From Pseudoglutamicibacter albus (GTDB lineage Bacteria > Actinomycetota > Actinomycetes > Actinomycetales > Micrococcaceae), in NCBI RefSeq assembly GCF_022346425.1, contig NZ_JAKRCW010000005.1, forward strand, positions 1-64,000: a DNA stretch of 64,000 nt, written 5' to 3'. A model generated the notes under the pieces. It did no database searches. It saw only the letters and a list, made by a program, of their open reading frames with translations, and was not told the DNA's origin. Positions 1-9,773 of the stretch are shown here, piece after piece; position 1 is the stretch's first letter; every line of letters starts with the position of its first letter. Both the position numbers and the translations under genes were made by a program.

Positions 1-102
<102 letters not shown>

Positions 103-376
103 AAACATAAAAACAGATGCTACAAAGCGGACAACCACACCCCACAAAAAAGGGCGCGATCACATCTAATCCAAGCAGAAACCCACACACCCTGACAGGG
201 ATCAAAGGCATGCAGGCAACCACCAAACAAAAAATATTTGGTATCAACAAACAAACTTGGCACACTATTGAGTTCTCAAACAACAAACACCCAAGACTCC
301 ACGCCCCACAAACCCCACACACAAACCATGCGAAGTAAGAAAGAAACCAGGACGCTTCGCTCAAGAGCGGATACTC
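103..376 (-). promoter_or_regulatory. rrn leader with boxA-like antitermination/processing segment
   Basis: This gene-free stretch is the transcribed leader upstream of 16S on the minus strand. Around 256-281 it contains, on the minus strand, TTGAGAACTCAATAGTGTGC, a sequence typical of actinobacterial rRNA leaders where the antitermination box and RNase processing signals lie. Short arms CTTGG (256-260) and CCAAG (291-295) flank it on the plus strand and could close a processing stem. No coding sequence is convincing here. Function is inferred from known rrn leaders. Confidence 0.7.
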
Positions 377-405
377 ACTCTACCACAAGCTTTCCAAGAA
401 AACAA
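377..405 (-). promoter_or_regulatory. rrn promoter, proximal (P2)
   Basis: Minus strand -35 TTGTTT (400-405) and -10 TAGAGT (377-382) are separated by exactly 17 bp. It lies about 275 bp upstream of the 16S 5' end and repeats the -10 hexamer and spacer length of the distal promoter, which supports a tandem rrn promoter pair. Confidence 0.7.
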
Positions 406-581
406 AACCAGGTAAACAACCCGGAAACCCTCTGCAAGAAAGCAACCATATGGCAGATATGAAACCCGAAACCCCACCAAACCAAAACCAGAAACAAACC
501 TAGCCGGTAGATGAATCCCGAGTCATTGTCCACCAGACACGCCGGCAACCGGCACTCCATCCGTGTGGGCAACAGGAAAAT

Positions 582-610
582 ACTCTACACACACCCACAC
601 CAAAACGCAA
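582..610 (-). promoter_or_regulatory. rrn promoter, distal (P1)
   Basis: Minus strand -35 TTGCGT (605-610), 17 bp spacer, -10 TAGAGT (582-587). The same -10 and spacing recur 205 bp downstream at the proximal promoter. No gene lies between 103 and 770, so this stretch serves the rRNA operon. Confidence 0.65.
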
Positions 611-671
611 AACCACCCACACACCGCTCGCTTCGATCTCGAAAAATCCTTGAGTTTCCGGGCTTAAACGC

Positions 672-710
672 CCTGGGTGGTCACCGGCTCACTGCCGGTG
701 ACCACCCAGG
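672..710 (-). terminator. 17-bp perfect hairpin after the ferritin gene
   Basis: Arms at 672-688 and 694-710 are perfectly complementary over 17 bp with a 5-base loop (TCACT). It follows the ferritin stop codon and precedes the rrn promoters. There is no clear U tract, which is common for actinobacterial terminators. It probably insulates the helD-tyrS-ferritin side from the rrn promoters. Confidence 0.6.
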
Positions 711-770
711 CGAGGAAAGCTAGGCCCTAGTTCTAAGCCCTAATTCAGCTAGATCGTTTCGATGTCGAAA

Positions 771-1286
771 CTACTCGTCTTCAGTTCCGTCGCTCGTACG
801 AGCTCCCAACGAAGTGTCGAGGCGCAACAGGCCCGATCCGTCGTTGCCCACCAGCTTGAGCTGGCCGATGATCTCGCTCACAGTGTCCTCTTCCTCAAGC
901 TGCTCGTTGATGAACCAGTCCAGAAGAGGACGCGAATCGATATCGCCAGCGGCATCGGCGGCCCGGTACAGATCGCGGATAGCCTGCGAAACCTTCTTTT
1001 CGTGCTCGAGTGCGGCTGTGAAAAGCTCCAGCGGGGATGCGTTCTCCGCCACATCCGGTGCCGCGATAGCCCCGATCTTCGGGGCCCCGTCACGGGTCAA
1101 GAGATGGTTGATGAACTTATTGGCGTGCTCGATCTCTTCATCGGCCTGCGCGCGCAACCACTTCGCGAAACCCGTGAGGTCCTGCTTATCAGCCTCGATA
1201 GCGAGCTGGCGATACACCATGTTCGCTTCGAATTCGAGGGTGATCTGTTCGTTAACCTTGGCTTCAAAATCAGGTGTCAGTGTCAT
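771..1286 (-). CDS. Ferritin (iron storage, non-haem)
   Basis: The 171-residue product has the length and four-helix layout of bacterial ferritins (BfrB/Ftn type). The N-terminus carries glutamates in TLEFEANMVYRQLAIEA, followed by DEEIEHANKFINHLL, which holds the EExxH ferroxidase ligands, and a later EQLEEEDTVSEIIGQL helix. It should oxidise Fe(II) and store Fe(III) inside a cytosolic 24-mer. The start at 1286 (MTLTPDFE) is preferred over an upstream in-frame start because homology begins there. Its right neighbour tyrS points the same way with about 125 bp between them, so it may have its own promoter. Confidence 0.9.
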   Translation of the reverse strand: MTLTPDFEAKVNEQITLEFEANMVYRQLAIEADKQDLTGFAKWLRAQADEEIEHANKFINHLLTRDGAPKIGAIAAPDVAENASPLELFTAALEHEKKVSQAIRDLYRAADAAGDIDSRPLLDWFINEQLEEEDTVSEIIGQLKLVGNDGSGLLRLDTSLGARTSDGTEDE

Positions 1287-1381
1287 GGTCTCTACTCTAC
1301 GCTCTTCCCCTCCCGGTTGGAAGGGTTCATCGCTACAGGTGAAACCGGAAGCGGCATCAGCCACATAGACCAAAGCCGCTC

Positions 1382-1411
1382 TAGCCCAAATCCACTTAGC
1401 CCAAATCCACT
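1382..1411. repeat. 15-bp tandem duplication at the tyrS stop codon
   Basis: TAGCCCAAATCCACT occurs twice head to tail (1382-1396, 1397-1411), with a partial third copy from 1412. The duplication touches the tyrS stop codon on the minus strand. It is one of several short tandem duplications at gene ends in this window. Confidence 0.8.
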
Positions 1412-2709
1412 TAGACCAAACGAACCGCGGCGAGCGTTCGGCGTCCGCGACGCAGAATCAGGACGTCCTCCGCGCCGCTACCAGAACCCAAGCCCTCACC
1501 GGTTTCGAACGTCGCCTCAGGGTCAGTCACTTTGACGTTGTTCACGTTGATCGCGCCTTCACCCAGCGAACGGCGCGCTTCAGACTTCGACTTAGAGATG
1601 CCAGCGGCAACCAGAACATCAACGATATTCGAGCCACTTGCAGCCTCAGCGCCACCCAGCTCAGCAAACACAGCATCGACCGTGCCAGCATCCAACGCCG
1701 CAAGCTCACCGGAACCGAACAGGGCCTCGGAAGCATCGATCGCTGCTTGGGTTGCCTCCGGGCCGTGAACCAACGAAGTCACTTCCCATGCGAGGCGCTT
1801 CTGCGCTTCACGGCGGAACGGCTCGTCTTCAACCTTCTTCGCGTACTCTTCAATCTCCGCCCGATGCATGAACGTGAAGACCTTCAAACGGTCGATCACA
1901 TCCGCATCCGAAGTGTTGAGCCAGAACTGATAGAACGTGTACGGCGAGCACATCTCGGCATCCAGCCAGATCGCGTTGCCTTCGGACTTACCGAACTTAG
2001 AGCCATCAGAGTTCGTGATGAGCGGGGTGCCGAACGCGTGGACAGACACACCCTCAACACGGCGGATCAGATCCGCGCCGGAGGTCAGGTTGCCCCACTG
2101 ATCCGAGCCACCCGTCTGCAGAACACAGTCGTATTCGCGGTAGAGGTTCAGGTAGTCCATGCCCTGAAGGACTTGGTAGGAGAACTCGGTGTAAGAAATA
2201 CCTTCATCCGAAGCCAGCCGCTTAGCAACGGTCTCTTTACGGATCATGGTTCCCACGCGGAAATACTTACCCACATCGCGCAAGAAGCTTAGTGCCGTGA
2301 GGTCCTTGGTCCAGTCGAGGTTGTTGACCATACGTGCGGCGTTATCGCCCTCGAAGGAAAGGAAACGCTCAATCTGGGAACGCAAACGCTTAACCCATTC
2401 CTGAACCGTCTCCGGGGTGTTCAAAACACGCTCGGCCGTCTGACGAGGGTCGCCGATCAAACCGGTCGAACCGCCCACAAGACCCAACGGCTTATGCCCC
2501 GCCAACTGCAGACGGCGTAGAACCAGGATCTGCACCAAGTTACCCAAGTGCAACGACGGGGCGGTCGGATCGAAGCCACAATAATACGTAATAGGCTCCC
2601 CTGCCAGCACCTTCTCCAGAGCCTCCTCATCGGTGGACACGTACATGAGGCCGCGCCACTTCAGCTCCTGGAAAATGTTGTCAAATGAGGGGTCGTTCGT
2701 TTGTCCCAT
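1411..2709 (-). CDS. tyrS: Tyrosine--tRNA ligase
   Basis: A class I aminoacyl-tRNA synthetase that charges tRNA-Tyr in the cytosol. The HIGH motif appears as HLGN (about residues 54-57), the KMSKS loop as KFGKS (about 238-242), and the Tyr pocket segment YQVLQGMDYLNLY precedes SDQWGN. The C-terminus has an S4-type RNA-binding segment (SKSEARRSLGEGAINVN). At 432 residues it has the usual length. The start at 2709 is chosen because AAGGAG lies 12 bases upstream and homology begins soon after; an in-frame ATG at 2745 would add 12 residues. It lies 49 bp after helD and is probably co-transcribed with it. Confidence 0.95.
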   Translation of the reverse strand: MGQTNDPSFDNIFQELKWRGLMYVSTDEEALEKVLAGEPITYYCGFDPTAPSLHLGNLVQILVLRRLQLAGHKPLGLVGGSTGLIGDPRQTAERVLNTPETVQEWVKRLRSQIERFLSFEGDNAARMVNNLDWTKDLTALSFLRDVGKYFRVGTMIRKETVAKRLASDEGISYTEFSYQVLQGMDYLNLYREYDCVLQTGGSDQWGNLTSGADLIRRVEGVSVHAFGTPLITNSDGSKFGKSEGNAIWLDAEMCSPYTFYQFWLNTSDADVIDRLKVFTFMHRAEIEEYAKKVEDEPFRREAQKRLAWEVTSLVHGPEATQAAIDASEALFGSGELAALDAGTVDAVFAELGGAEAASGSNIVDVLVAAGISKSKSEARRSLGEGAINVNNVKVTDPEATFETGEGLGSGSGAEDVLILRRGRRTLAAVRLV

Positions 2710-2758
2710 TACGTCGGCTTTCTCCTTTTCGGTCACATTGGTCATGCTACCAACCGGA

Positions 2759-5080
2759 CTATTGATCTTCAGTTTGTAACGCCTGATCTTCAGTTTGTAA
2801 CGCCGCAGGCAGATCGCCCTCAGGGGCGATCACCACAAGGTCCTGCGTTGTGCGGGTCATCGCCACATACAGCCCTGCCGCGGTGTGATCTTCGGCCACG
2901 ATCGCGTTGGGTTCCAGCACAACCACCGCATCGAACTCGAGGCCCTTGGCTTGATCCGTAGTCAACACCACGATGCGCTGGCCGGCCGCCGCATCGCCGG
3001 CACCAGTTCCCACCTGGGCATCAAACCGCTGCGATAAAGCCTCCATCGCGGCAGTCTGTTCAGCCTGCGGACAAATAACTGCGATGAGGCCCTGGCTTGT
3101 CTTGTCCATGAAGCGAGCCACGGCATCGCCGGCATGCGTGAGCACCTGCTCGGAGTCTGCGACTTCACGCACCATCGGGTCAGTGTCGGCATCGCGCACA
3201 GCCTGAGCCGCAGAAATCGGTAGGCCCTCAGCTCGTGCGAGCCTCTCTGCGAGCTCAACCACTTGCCGAGGCGTGCGATAGTTCACGCTGAGTTCCTCCA
3301 AGCGGTACCGCTTCCCCACATGCGGCTGCAGCGCATCCGCCCACGAGGAAGCCGAACCCACGGTCGTGGCCTGCGCAATATCGCCCACAATCGTGAAGGA
3401 CTTCAGCGGTCCGCGCCGCATCAGAACCCGCCACTGCATCGCCGTGAGCTCTTGGGCCTCGTCCACAATCACGTGCCCGTAGGTCCATTCCCGGTCGCGC
3501 TCGGCCCGCTCGACCGCGCTCAAACCCGTAGCGCGGTGCTCGTTGAACTCAAGCAGCATTTTTTCATCGACCACACCGTCGACGCCGATCTCTTCAAGCT
3601 CCGCGTTGACGTTCTCAAGCGCTTTCTTCGCGTTCTCAACATCGCGTTCGCGTTGCAGTTTCTCAGCGCGCTGCGCACTCGAGGCTACCGGCAACGGACC
3701 CAACAGCTCCGCAGCCTCATCCAGCAAAGGAACATCCGCCTCCGTGAACGCAGCGCCCGGCTCCCGCAACAATGCCTCACGCGAGACAGACGAGAGCCGC
3801 GGTAGAACCGCATCCAGGATCTCTGGTTTGCTGAACAAGTCCCTCACCAACTGTTCAGGGGTCAGCGGCATCCAGCACAGATTCAAGGCAACACGCACAT
3901 CGCGGCTGGCACGAACATCGCGCTCCAACGCCGCGGTTTCCTGCTCGGAGCCCTGCACACCATCGCTGTCAACAGCGGCTTGGTACAGCTCCAGGATCTC
4001 CGCGACCGCGTGGTCCACGAACACCTCACGGGCCTTATTGTGCGGCTGGCGGCTCGCACGGGCCGCGGCGAGCGCCCGCTTGATGGTCTTAGGTTTTAGC
4101 GTGACAGTGAGGCCTTCGATGGTGAGCTTGCGTTTACCTGGGATGGTGCGTTGACGTTGCGCCACCGCGCGTTTCATAACCTCGACCATGTGCAGGGAAC
4201 CCTTGAGACGGGCCGCCTGCCGGTTGGTTTCCGGCACACCGTCAACGCCTGGGTAGAGGGTCGAGACAGTGGACATAACAACGCCGGTCTCGCCTAACGA
4301 GGGCAGCACGCGTTCGATATAAGACATGAACGTCTGCGATGGACCCACGATCAATACGCCCGCGCGGCCCAGGCGTTCACGCTGCTCATATAAGAGGTAT
4401 GCGGCGCGATGCAGCGCGACGGCAGTCTTGCCGGTGCCAGGCCCGCCTTGCACGACCGTGACGCCACGCATCGGGGCGCGTATGATCCGGTCCTGTTCCG
4501 CTTGAATCGTGGCGACGATATCGCCCATCTTGCCCGTTCGAGGAGCGTTCAAGGCCGCGATGAGTGCCCCATCGGAATGTGAGGCACCCTCGGCGGTCGC
4601 GAGATCAGGGTCCAGCACATCGTCCTCAAACGCGGCCACCGTGCGCCCCTTGAGGCTCAAGTGGCGGCGGCGAGCAACCCCCAACGGTTCAAACGGGGTC
4701 GCCTGATAGAACGTCGCAGCCTCAGGGGCACGCCAGTCAATGAGCAACCGTTGCTGCTGCTCATCAGTCAAACCGATACGGCCGATATAACGGGCGCGCG
4801 CCTGTTCAATGACCGGTTCGCCCACGCGCCACTCAATGTCCTCGCTACGGTCGATGCGCCCGAAAACCAGACGATGCTCAACGGCTTCCAGCTGAGCGAT
4901 CCGGTCCTCGTACAGGGCGGCAAAAGAGTCACGTTCTGAAGCGTTCTGAACGCTACCAATCGCGCCCGTGGCTTGAACCTTCTTCAGCTGTTCAACCTTC
5001 TGGGTGCGCAACTGATCAACCCGGGCATACAGTTGTGAAACATACTGTTGCTCCGTGCTGTCAGACCGTGGCTGTTGCAC
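2759..5080 (-). CDS. helD: HelD/HelR-type RNA polymerase-associated UvrD-like ATPase
   Basis: A 773-residue superfamily 1 helicase-like protein. An N-terminal coiled coil (about residues 10-75) precedes a Walker A motif QGGPGTGKT (211-219), a DEAQEL Walker B, and late helicase motifs (SVNYRTPRQVVELAERL, TTDQAKGLEFDAVVV, LYVAMTRTTQDLVV). This is the layout of HelD, which binds RNA polymerase and releases stalled or rifamycin-bound enzyme. A GTG start at 5080 has AGGGGGA 7 bases upstream. The C-terminus ends in a 7-residue duplication (see 2763-2804). It is upstream of tyrS on the same strand. Whether it confers rifamycin tolerance here is inference. Confidence 0.88.
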   Translation of the reverse strand: MQQPRSDSTEQQYVSQLYARVDQLRTQKVEQLKKVQATGAIGSVQNASERDSFAALYEDRIAQLEAVEHRLVFGRIDRSEDIEWRVGEPVIEQARARYIGRIGLTDEQQQRLLIDWRAPEAATFYQATPFEPLGVARRRHLSLKGRTVAAFEDDVLDPDLATAEGASHSDGALIAALNAPRTGKMGDIVATIQAEQDRIIRAPMRGVTVVQGGPGTGKTAVALHRAAYLLYEQRERLGRAGVLIVGPSQTFMSYIERVLPSLGETGVVMSTVSTLYPGVDGVPETNRQAARLKGSLHMVEVMKRAVAQRQRTIPGKRKLTIEGLTVTLKPKTIKRALAAARASRQPHNKAREVFVDHAVAEILELYQAAVDSDGVQGSEQETAALERDVRASRDVRVALNLCWMPLTPEQLVRDLFSKPEILDAVLPRLSSVSREALLREPGAAFTEADVPLLDEAAELLGPLPVASSAQRAEKLQRERDVENAKKALENVNAELEEIGVDGVVDEKMLLEFNEHRATGLSAVERAERDREWTYGHVIVDEAQELTAMQWRVLMRRGPLKSFTIVGDIAQATTVGSASSWADALQPHVGKRYRLEELSVNYRTPRQVVELAERLARAEGLPISAAQAVRDADTDPMVREVADSEQVLTHAGDAVARFMDKTSQGLIAVICPQAEQTAAMEALSQRFDAQVGTGAGDAAAGQRIVVLTTDQAKGLEFDAVVVLEPNAIVAEDHTAAGLYVAMTRTTQDLVVIAPEGDLPAALQTEDQALQTEDQ
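2763..2804. repeat. 21-bp tandem duplication at the helD 3' end
   Basis: Two identical 21-bp units (2763-2783 and 2784-2804) encode the repeated C-terminal segment ALQTEDQ-ALQTEDQ. The unit is a multiple of three and keeps the frame, so it adds seven residues at the very end of the protein. Confidence 0.9.
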
Positions 5081-5239
5081 GCGATATCCCCCTACCTATA
5101 GAGCCTGCGCCTACCCGCAAAGTCCGCGCCCCGCTGTGGATGAGCGAATAAAATGCGCGACTGTCCATTCTACGCGCACGCACACATCATGCCCGCCTCG
5201 AGGCGCTTGTCCGCATGCCCTCACATACACTTGATAAGC

Positions 5240-5329
5240 AGTTCCAACGTGACAGAGATTTCCGATGTGGCGGAGAGTTCCAACGTGACAGAAAGTTCTG
5301 ATGTGGCGGAAAGGTCTGAAGTGACAGAG
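5240..5329. repeat. Five 18-bp tandem repeats spanning a lipoprotein start
   Basis: Five consecutive 18-bp units share the pattern AGTTCCAACGTGACAGAG with changes, alternating between an ..ACGTGACAGA.. and a ..GATGTGGCGGA.. form. In the plus frame they would encode hexapeptides SSNVTE, ISDVAE, SSNVTE, SSDVAE, RSEVTE. The last unit contains the likely GTG start (5321) with GGAAAGG just before it, so earlier units are copies of the same start region. Confidence 0.85.
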
Positions 5330-6232
5330 TTTCGCACGCCACGACAGTTCACCGCACGATGTGTGGCTGCACTGCTTGTTATGAGTGTGCCGATGCTGGG
5401 TGTGCTGAACGGCTGCGCCGCGGCACACGAAGACGTGCCTGACGAGAAGCCCGCACACACGGAAGGCTCTGATAACCCGACTGAAGGTTCAGCTACGCCG
5501 GAATCGGCCCAAGCCAAAGCCTCAACATCGACGGCCCCCTCGGAGTCGAAGAAACCAGCTGCATCTTCGGCAAGCTCCACAACGGATGCAGAAGATGGCG
5601 AAGACGGTGTGCAGGCTCCGCAGATCGCTGACATTCGCTTCGACATCCTGAAAACGCTTGCCACGATGTCAACGTATAAAGCTGACGGAACCACGATGTT
5701 CAAAGGGCTCACGATCGACTTCGTGGGTGTCTTCCACCGCCAACCCGCCCACGCTATGGCGCTAGAAGGCCATGTGAGTGGCACCCGCGCGGACGGCCAA
5801 ATGAACCTCATCCTCGACGATGAGACCATCTACCTCAAAGGCGACCGAGTTTTCTGGAGCAGCCTCGGTGCCGGAGGTGAAAACGGTCAAGACGAAAACG
5901 TCGACGACATCCTCGACCACTACGTGACGATGACGCCACAGGAAGCCGAGCTCAAGAACCTCGACCCCGTGAAACTGAGCGACCAAATGCTCTCAACCAT
6001 CGACTGGGACTCGTTCACCGAGGAAGCAGAGAAGATCCAGCTCAACGGCCAGGACGTGTTCAAATACGTCGGCGCCGACGACGTAGTGCTCTACATCGAT
6101 GTGGACTCCCACGCGTTAGTTGCCGTGGACACCCGCATCGACGGGCACATCATCCAGTTCAGCCGCTTCAACCAAACCGCCCTGATTCCACAGCCAAAGG
6201 AAGACGAAACAGTTCCCTGGTCCAATGACTAG
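5321..6232 (+). CDS. LprG/LppX-like lipoprotein 1
   Basis: A secreted, lipid-anchored protein of about 303 residues. The N-terminus has a basic stretch, a hydrophobic helix and the lipobox LNGC (Cys about residue 32), followed by a Ser/Thr/Pro/Glu-rich linker (about 35-100) and a folded domain beginning IRFDILKTLATMSTYKADGT. The fold and size resemble the LppX/LprAFG family, which in mycobacteria carries lipids or lipoglycans across the periplasm; that role is not shown here. The GTG at 5321 is preferred because GGAAAGG lies 6 bases upstream and the signal peptide starts there. A paralogue follows at 6502. It is divergent from helD. Confidence 0.75.
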   Translation: MTEFRTPRQFTARCVAALLVMSVPMLGVLNGCAAAHEDVPDEKPAHTEGSDNPTEGSATPESAQAKASTSTAPSESKKPAASSASSTTDAEDGEDGVQAPQIADIRFDILKTLATMSTYKADGTTMFKGLTIDFVGVFHRQPAHAMALEGHVSGTRADGQMNLILDDETIYLKGDRVFWSSLGAGGENGQDENVDDILDHYVTMTPQEAELKNLDPVKLSDQMLSTIDWDSFTEEAEKIQLNGQDVFKYVGADDVVLYIDVDSHALVAVDTRIDGHIIQFSRFNQTALIPQPKEDETVPWSND

Positions 6233-6256
6233 CCAGCGTCCAATGACTAGCCAGCG
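6221..6256. repeat. 18-bp tandem duplication across a stop codon
   Basis: TCCAATGACTAGCCAGCG occurs at 6221-6238 and again at 6239-6256. It spans the stop codon of lipoprotein 1 and duplicates it. The next 240 bases up to 6501 show no convincing gene. Confidence 0.9.
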
Positions 6257-6501
6257 TCCGGTGGTGAGCGGTCCTCACTGAGTGCGGCGCGCCTGTGTGG
6301 CTGACTCGCAGAAGATGTGCCTAGGCTGAGAATTTTGCGGCGGGGTTCGTTTATTTTTCATTTCTATTCAGCAACCCCGTAACGTTAGTCTACGAAACTG
6401 ACGAAAACTCGTACTTGATACTCTTGTTTAGACGAGCACCCTCGATGCATCGCTCATTTGGCGGTTCATCCCACGGAACGAAAGGAACCGTGAGATCAAC
6501 A

Positions 6502-7416
6502 ATGATGAAGAATAAGCTCCGCGCAGGGCTTGCCGTTCTCTCCCTCTCCGCTCTCGCTCTGACAGCATGCGGCAACGACGGCAACGCGCCTGCTTCGAAC
6601 AACGGTGAGGCTGGCCAGCAGCAGAACAACAACGCTCAGGGGCAGGCAAAGCCGTTCTCCGAAATCAGCGCTGATGTGAAGCAGCAGTTGCAGAACCTGA
6701 AGTCCTACAAGCTACAGGGCGAGTTCACTGCTTCCGACGGAAAGGTGCAGATTAGCTCGGTCCAAACCGTTGATCCGCAGGTCGCTGCAGACATGAAGAT
6801 CAAGATGGATATGTCGCAGGGTGGCCAGCAAATCAAGGGTGGCTTCGACATGAAGCTCGTAGGCGAAAACATGTACATGAAGTTCGGCGACGACCTTCTA
6901 GACAACATTTTTGCCAGCGCAGGTGGTGAGGTGCCACCGCAAATACGCGAGACCTTCGACAAGATGCGCGGTAAATACATGACGATGCCGTTCTCTGAAA
7001 CAGGCCAGTCAGCTCCAAACGCTTCAGACTTCACCAAGTTCGCTGAGTCGCTTGATATTTCCAAGGTCGAGGACCAAGGTGAGCCTGCAGAGATCAACGG
7101 CAAGAGCGCATTCAAATACAAGGGCACTGGAGAAGACGGTGAAACCTTGTTCTTTATCGACGCCGCTGACGGTAAAACCCTCCTCGCTGTTGAAGGTAGC
7201 GGCGAAGACATCATGTCGGAAAATCAGCTCAACACCGGCAACACGGGTTCCGGAGCCCCGATGCCAAAGGATCTGAAGGGCCGCGCTCGCATCAGCGACT
7301 TCAACCAGGAGTTCAAGATCGAGGCTCCATCCAAGGATGAGACCGTCGACATGAGCGAAATCATGCCTGGCGGAGCGGGAGGACCGGGCGCCTCGGGTAG
7401 CGGCTCGGATTCCTAA
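6502..7416 (+). CDS. LprG/LppX-like lipoprotein 2
   Basis: A 304-residue lipoprotein with signal peptide and lipobox LTAC (Cys about residue 23), an Asn/Gln-rich linker (NNGEAGQQQNNNAQGQ) and a domain that begins ISADVKQQLQNLKSYKLQGEFTASDG. Like its upstream neighbour it has an N-terminal strand-rich lipid-binding-type domain and a conserved segment INGKSAFKYKGTGEDGETLFFIDAADGKTLLAVEG; the corresponding part of lipoprotein 1 is LNGQDVFKYVGADDVVLYID. The two are therefore diverged paralogues. Two consecutive ATGs (6502 and 6505) fit the signal peptide; AAAGGAA lies upstream at a long spacing. The C-terminus is Gly/Ser-rich. Ligand unknown. Confidence 0.78.
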   Translation: MMKNKLRAGLAVLSLSALALTACGNDGNAPASNNGEAGQQQNNNAQGQAKPFSEISADVKQQLQNLKSYKLQGEFTASDGKVQISSVQTVDPQVAADMKIKMDMSQGGQQIKGGFDMKLVGENMYMKFGDDLLDNIFASAGGEVPPQIRETFDKMRGKYMTMPFSETGQSAPNASDFTKFAESLDISKVEDQGEPAEINGKSAFKYKGTGEDGETLFFIDAADGKTLLAVEGSGEDIMSENQLNTGNTGSGAPMPKDLKGRARISDFNQEFKIEAPSKDETVDMSEIMPGGAGGPGASGSGSDS

Positions 7417-7430
7417 TCCATAGGAAGATA

Positions 7431-7473
7431 GAAGGTGGCCCGGTCGTCGTACGACGACGACCGGGCCACCTTC
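7431..7473 (+). terminator. 20-bp perfect hairpin terminator
   Basis: Arms 7431-7450 and 7454-7473 are perfectly complementary with a 3-base loop and are followed by TTC and TTTC. It ends the lipoprotein 2 transcript. As it also lies beyond the apt stop codon on the other strand, it can serve both directions. Confidence 0.9.
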
Positions 7474-7526
7474 TTTCGTGTGTCACCGAACCCGCTTCAG
7501 AGAGTTCGGCACCCGTGGGTTACGGT

Positions 7527-8153
7527 TCAGACGCGCTGCAGAGCGTGCACCTTCCACGGATCGAGTTTCTCTCGGCCACCCAAACCATCCAACTCTAAGA
7601 CCACAGCAACACCAGCAACGGTGCCGCCGACCTGCTCAACCAATGAGGCCGCCGCAGCTGCGGTGCCGCCGGTGGCTAGCACATCGTCCACTAACAAGAC
7701 CCGGCCGCCCTTAGGCAAAGCGTCACGGTGAACCTCAAGGGAGGCAGTGCCGTACTCCAGCTGATATTCCCGCGAATACACCTCACGCGGGAGCTTGCCG
7801 CCCTTACGCACCGTCATCAGGCCCACACCCGCGGCATACGCGACCGCGGACGCCAACAAGAACCCACGCGCTTCCAAACCAGCCACCGCATCGAACTGAC
7901 CAGCGAACGGCTCAGCTAACGCATCCACTACCCGATGCAGCCCTTCAGCATCAGCGAAAACCGGGGTCAAATCACGGAACGTGATGCCAGGCTCGGGGTG
8001 GTCCGGGATGATCGCACACAAACGATCCAGCAGCTGCTCAATAGATTCCCCTACCGGTTCTTCCACCGGCTTGCGCGGCTGACTAGCCGCATCCCCCGCT
8101 TGCGTTCTCTCACGCATCTGCGCTGGCTGACTCATGACAGCATCCTTCGACAT
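7527..8153 (-). CDS. apt: Adenine phosphoribosyltransferase
   Basis: Purine salvage enzyme that makes AMP from adenine and PRPP. The PRPP-binding motif is clear (VLLVDDVLATGGTAAAA), and the hood and flexible loop segments (PEPGITFRDLTPVFAD, VRKGGKLPREVYSREYQLEYG) match the family. The start at 8153 has AAGGAG 11 bases upstream; this gives 208 residues with a roughly 30-residue N-terminal extension (MSKDAVMSQPAQMRERT) beyond the usual family start. It begins 25 bp after the argH stop and is probably co-transcribed with argH, an unusual partner for a purine gene. Confidence 0.92.
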   Translation of the reverse strand: MSKDAVMSQPAQMRERTQAGDAASQPRKPVEEPVGESIEQLLDRLCAIIPDHPEPGITFRDLTPVFADAEGLHRVVDALAEPFAGQFDAVAGLEARGFLLASAVAYAAGVGLMTVRKGGKLPREVYSREYQLEYGTASLEVHRDALPKGGRVLLVDDVLATGGTAAAAASLVEQVGGTVAGVAVVLELDGLGGREKLDPWKVHALQRV

Positions 8154-8178
8154 CAACAGGTGTACTCCTTGAAAAACT

Positions 8179-9654
<1,476 letters not shown>

Positions 9655-9760
9655 TTACTCCTTGAAAGGCCGGGTTGCGGGCGCAAAGCACCGCCGTCCA
9701 TTCTATCTATGGCCACCCCGTCTATGACTGTTCAAAGACACGGAGCCATCCAGGCTTCGT

Positions 9761-9766
9761 TAAGAT
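9761..9766 (+). promoter_or_regulatory. -10 element placed for a leaderless ankyrin mRNA
   Basis: TAAGAT ends 7 bases before the ATG at 9774, so transcription would start at or beside the A of the start codon. No good ribosome-binding site precedes that ATG. The -35 is not recognisable, as in many leaderless actinobacterial promoters. Confidence 0.45.
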
Positions 9767-9773
9767 GTTGCCT

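Noticed and set aside
762-1535. A 257-codon plus-strand frame over ferritin and the tyrS end
   Set aside because: The minus strand encodes clear ferritin and TyrRS; the plus frame is low complexity and unmatched.
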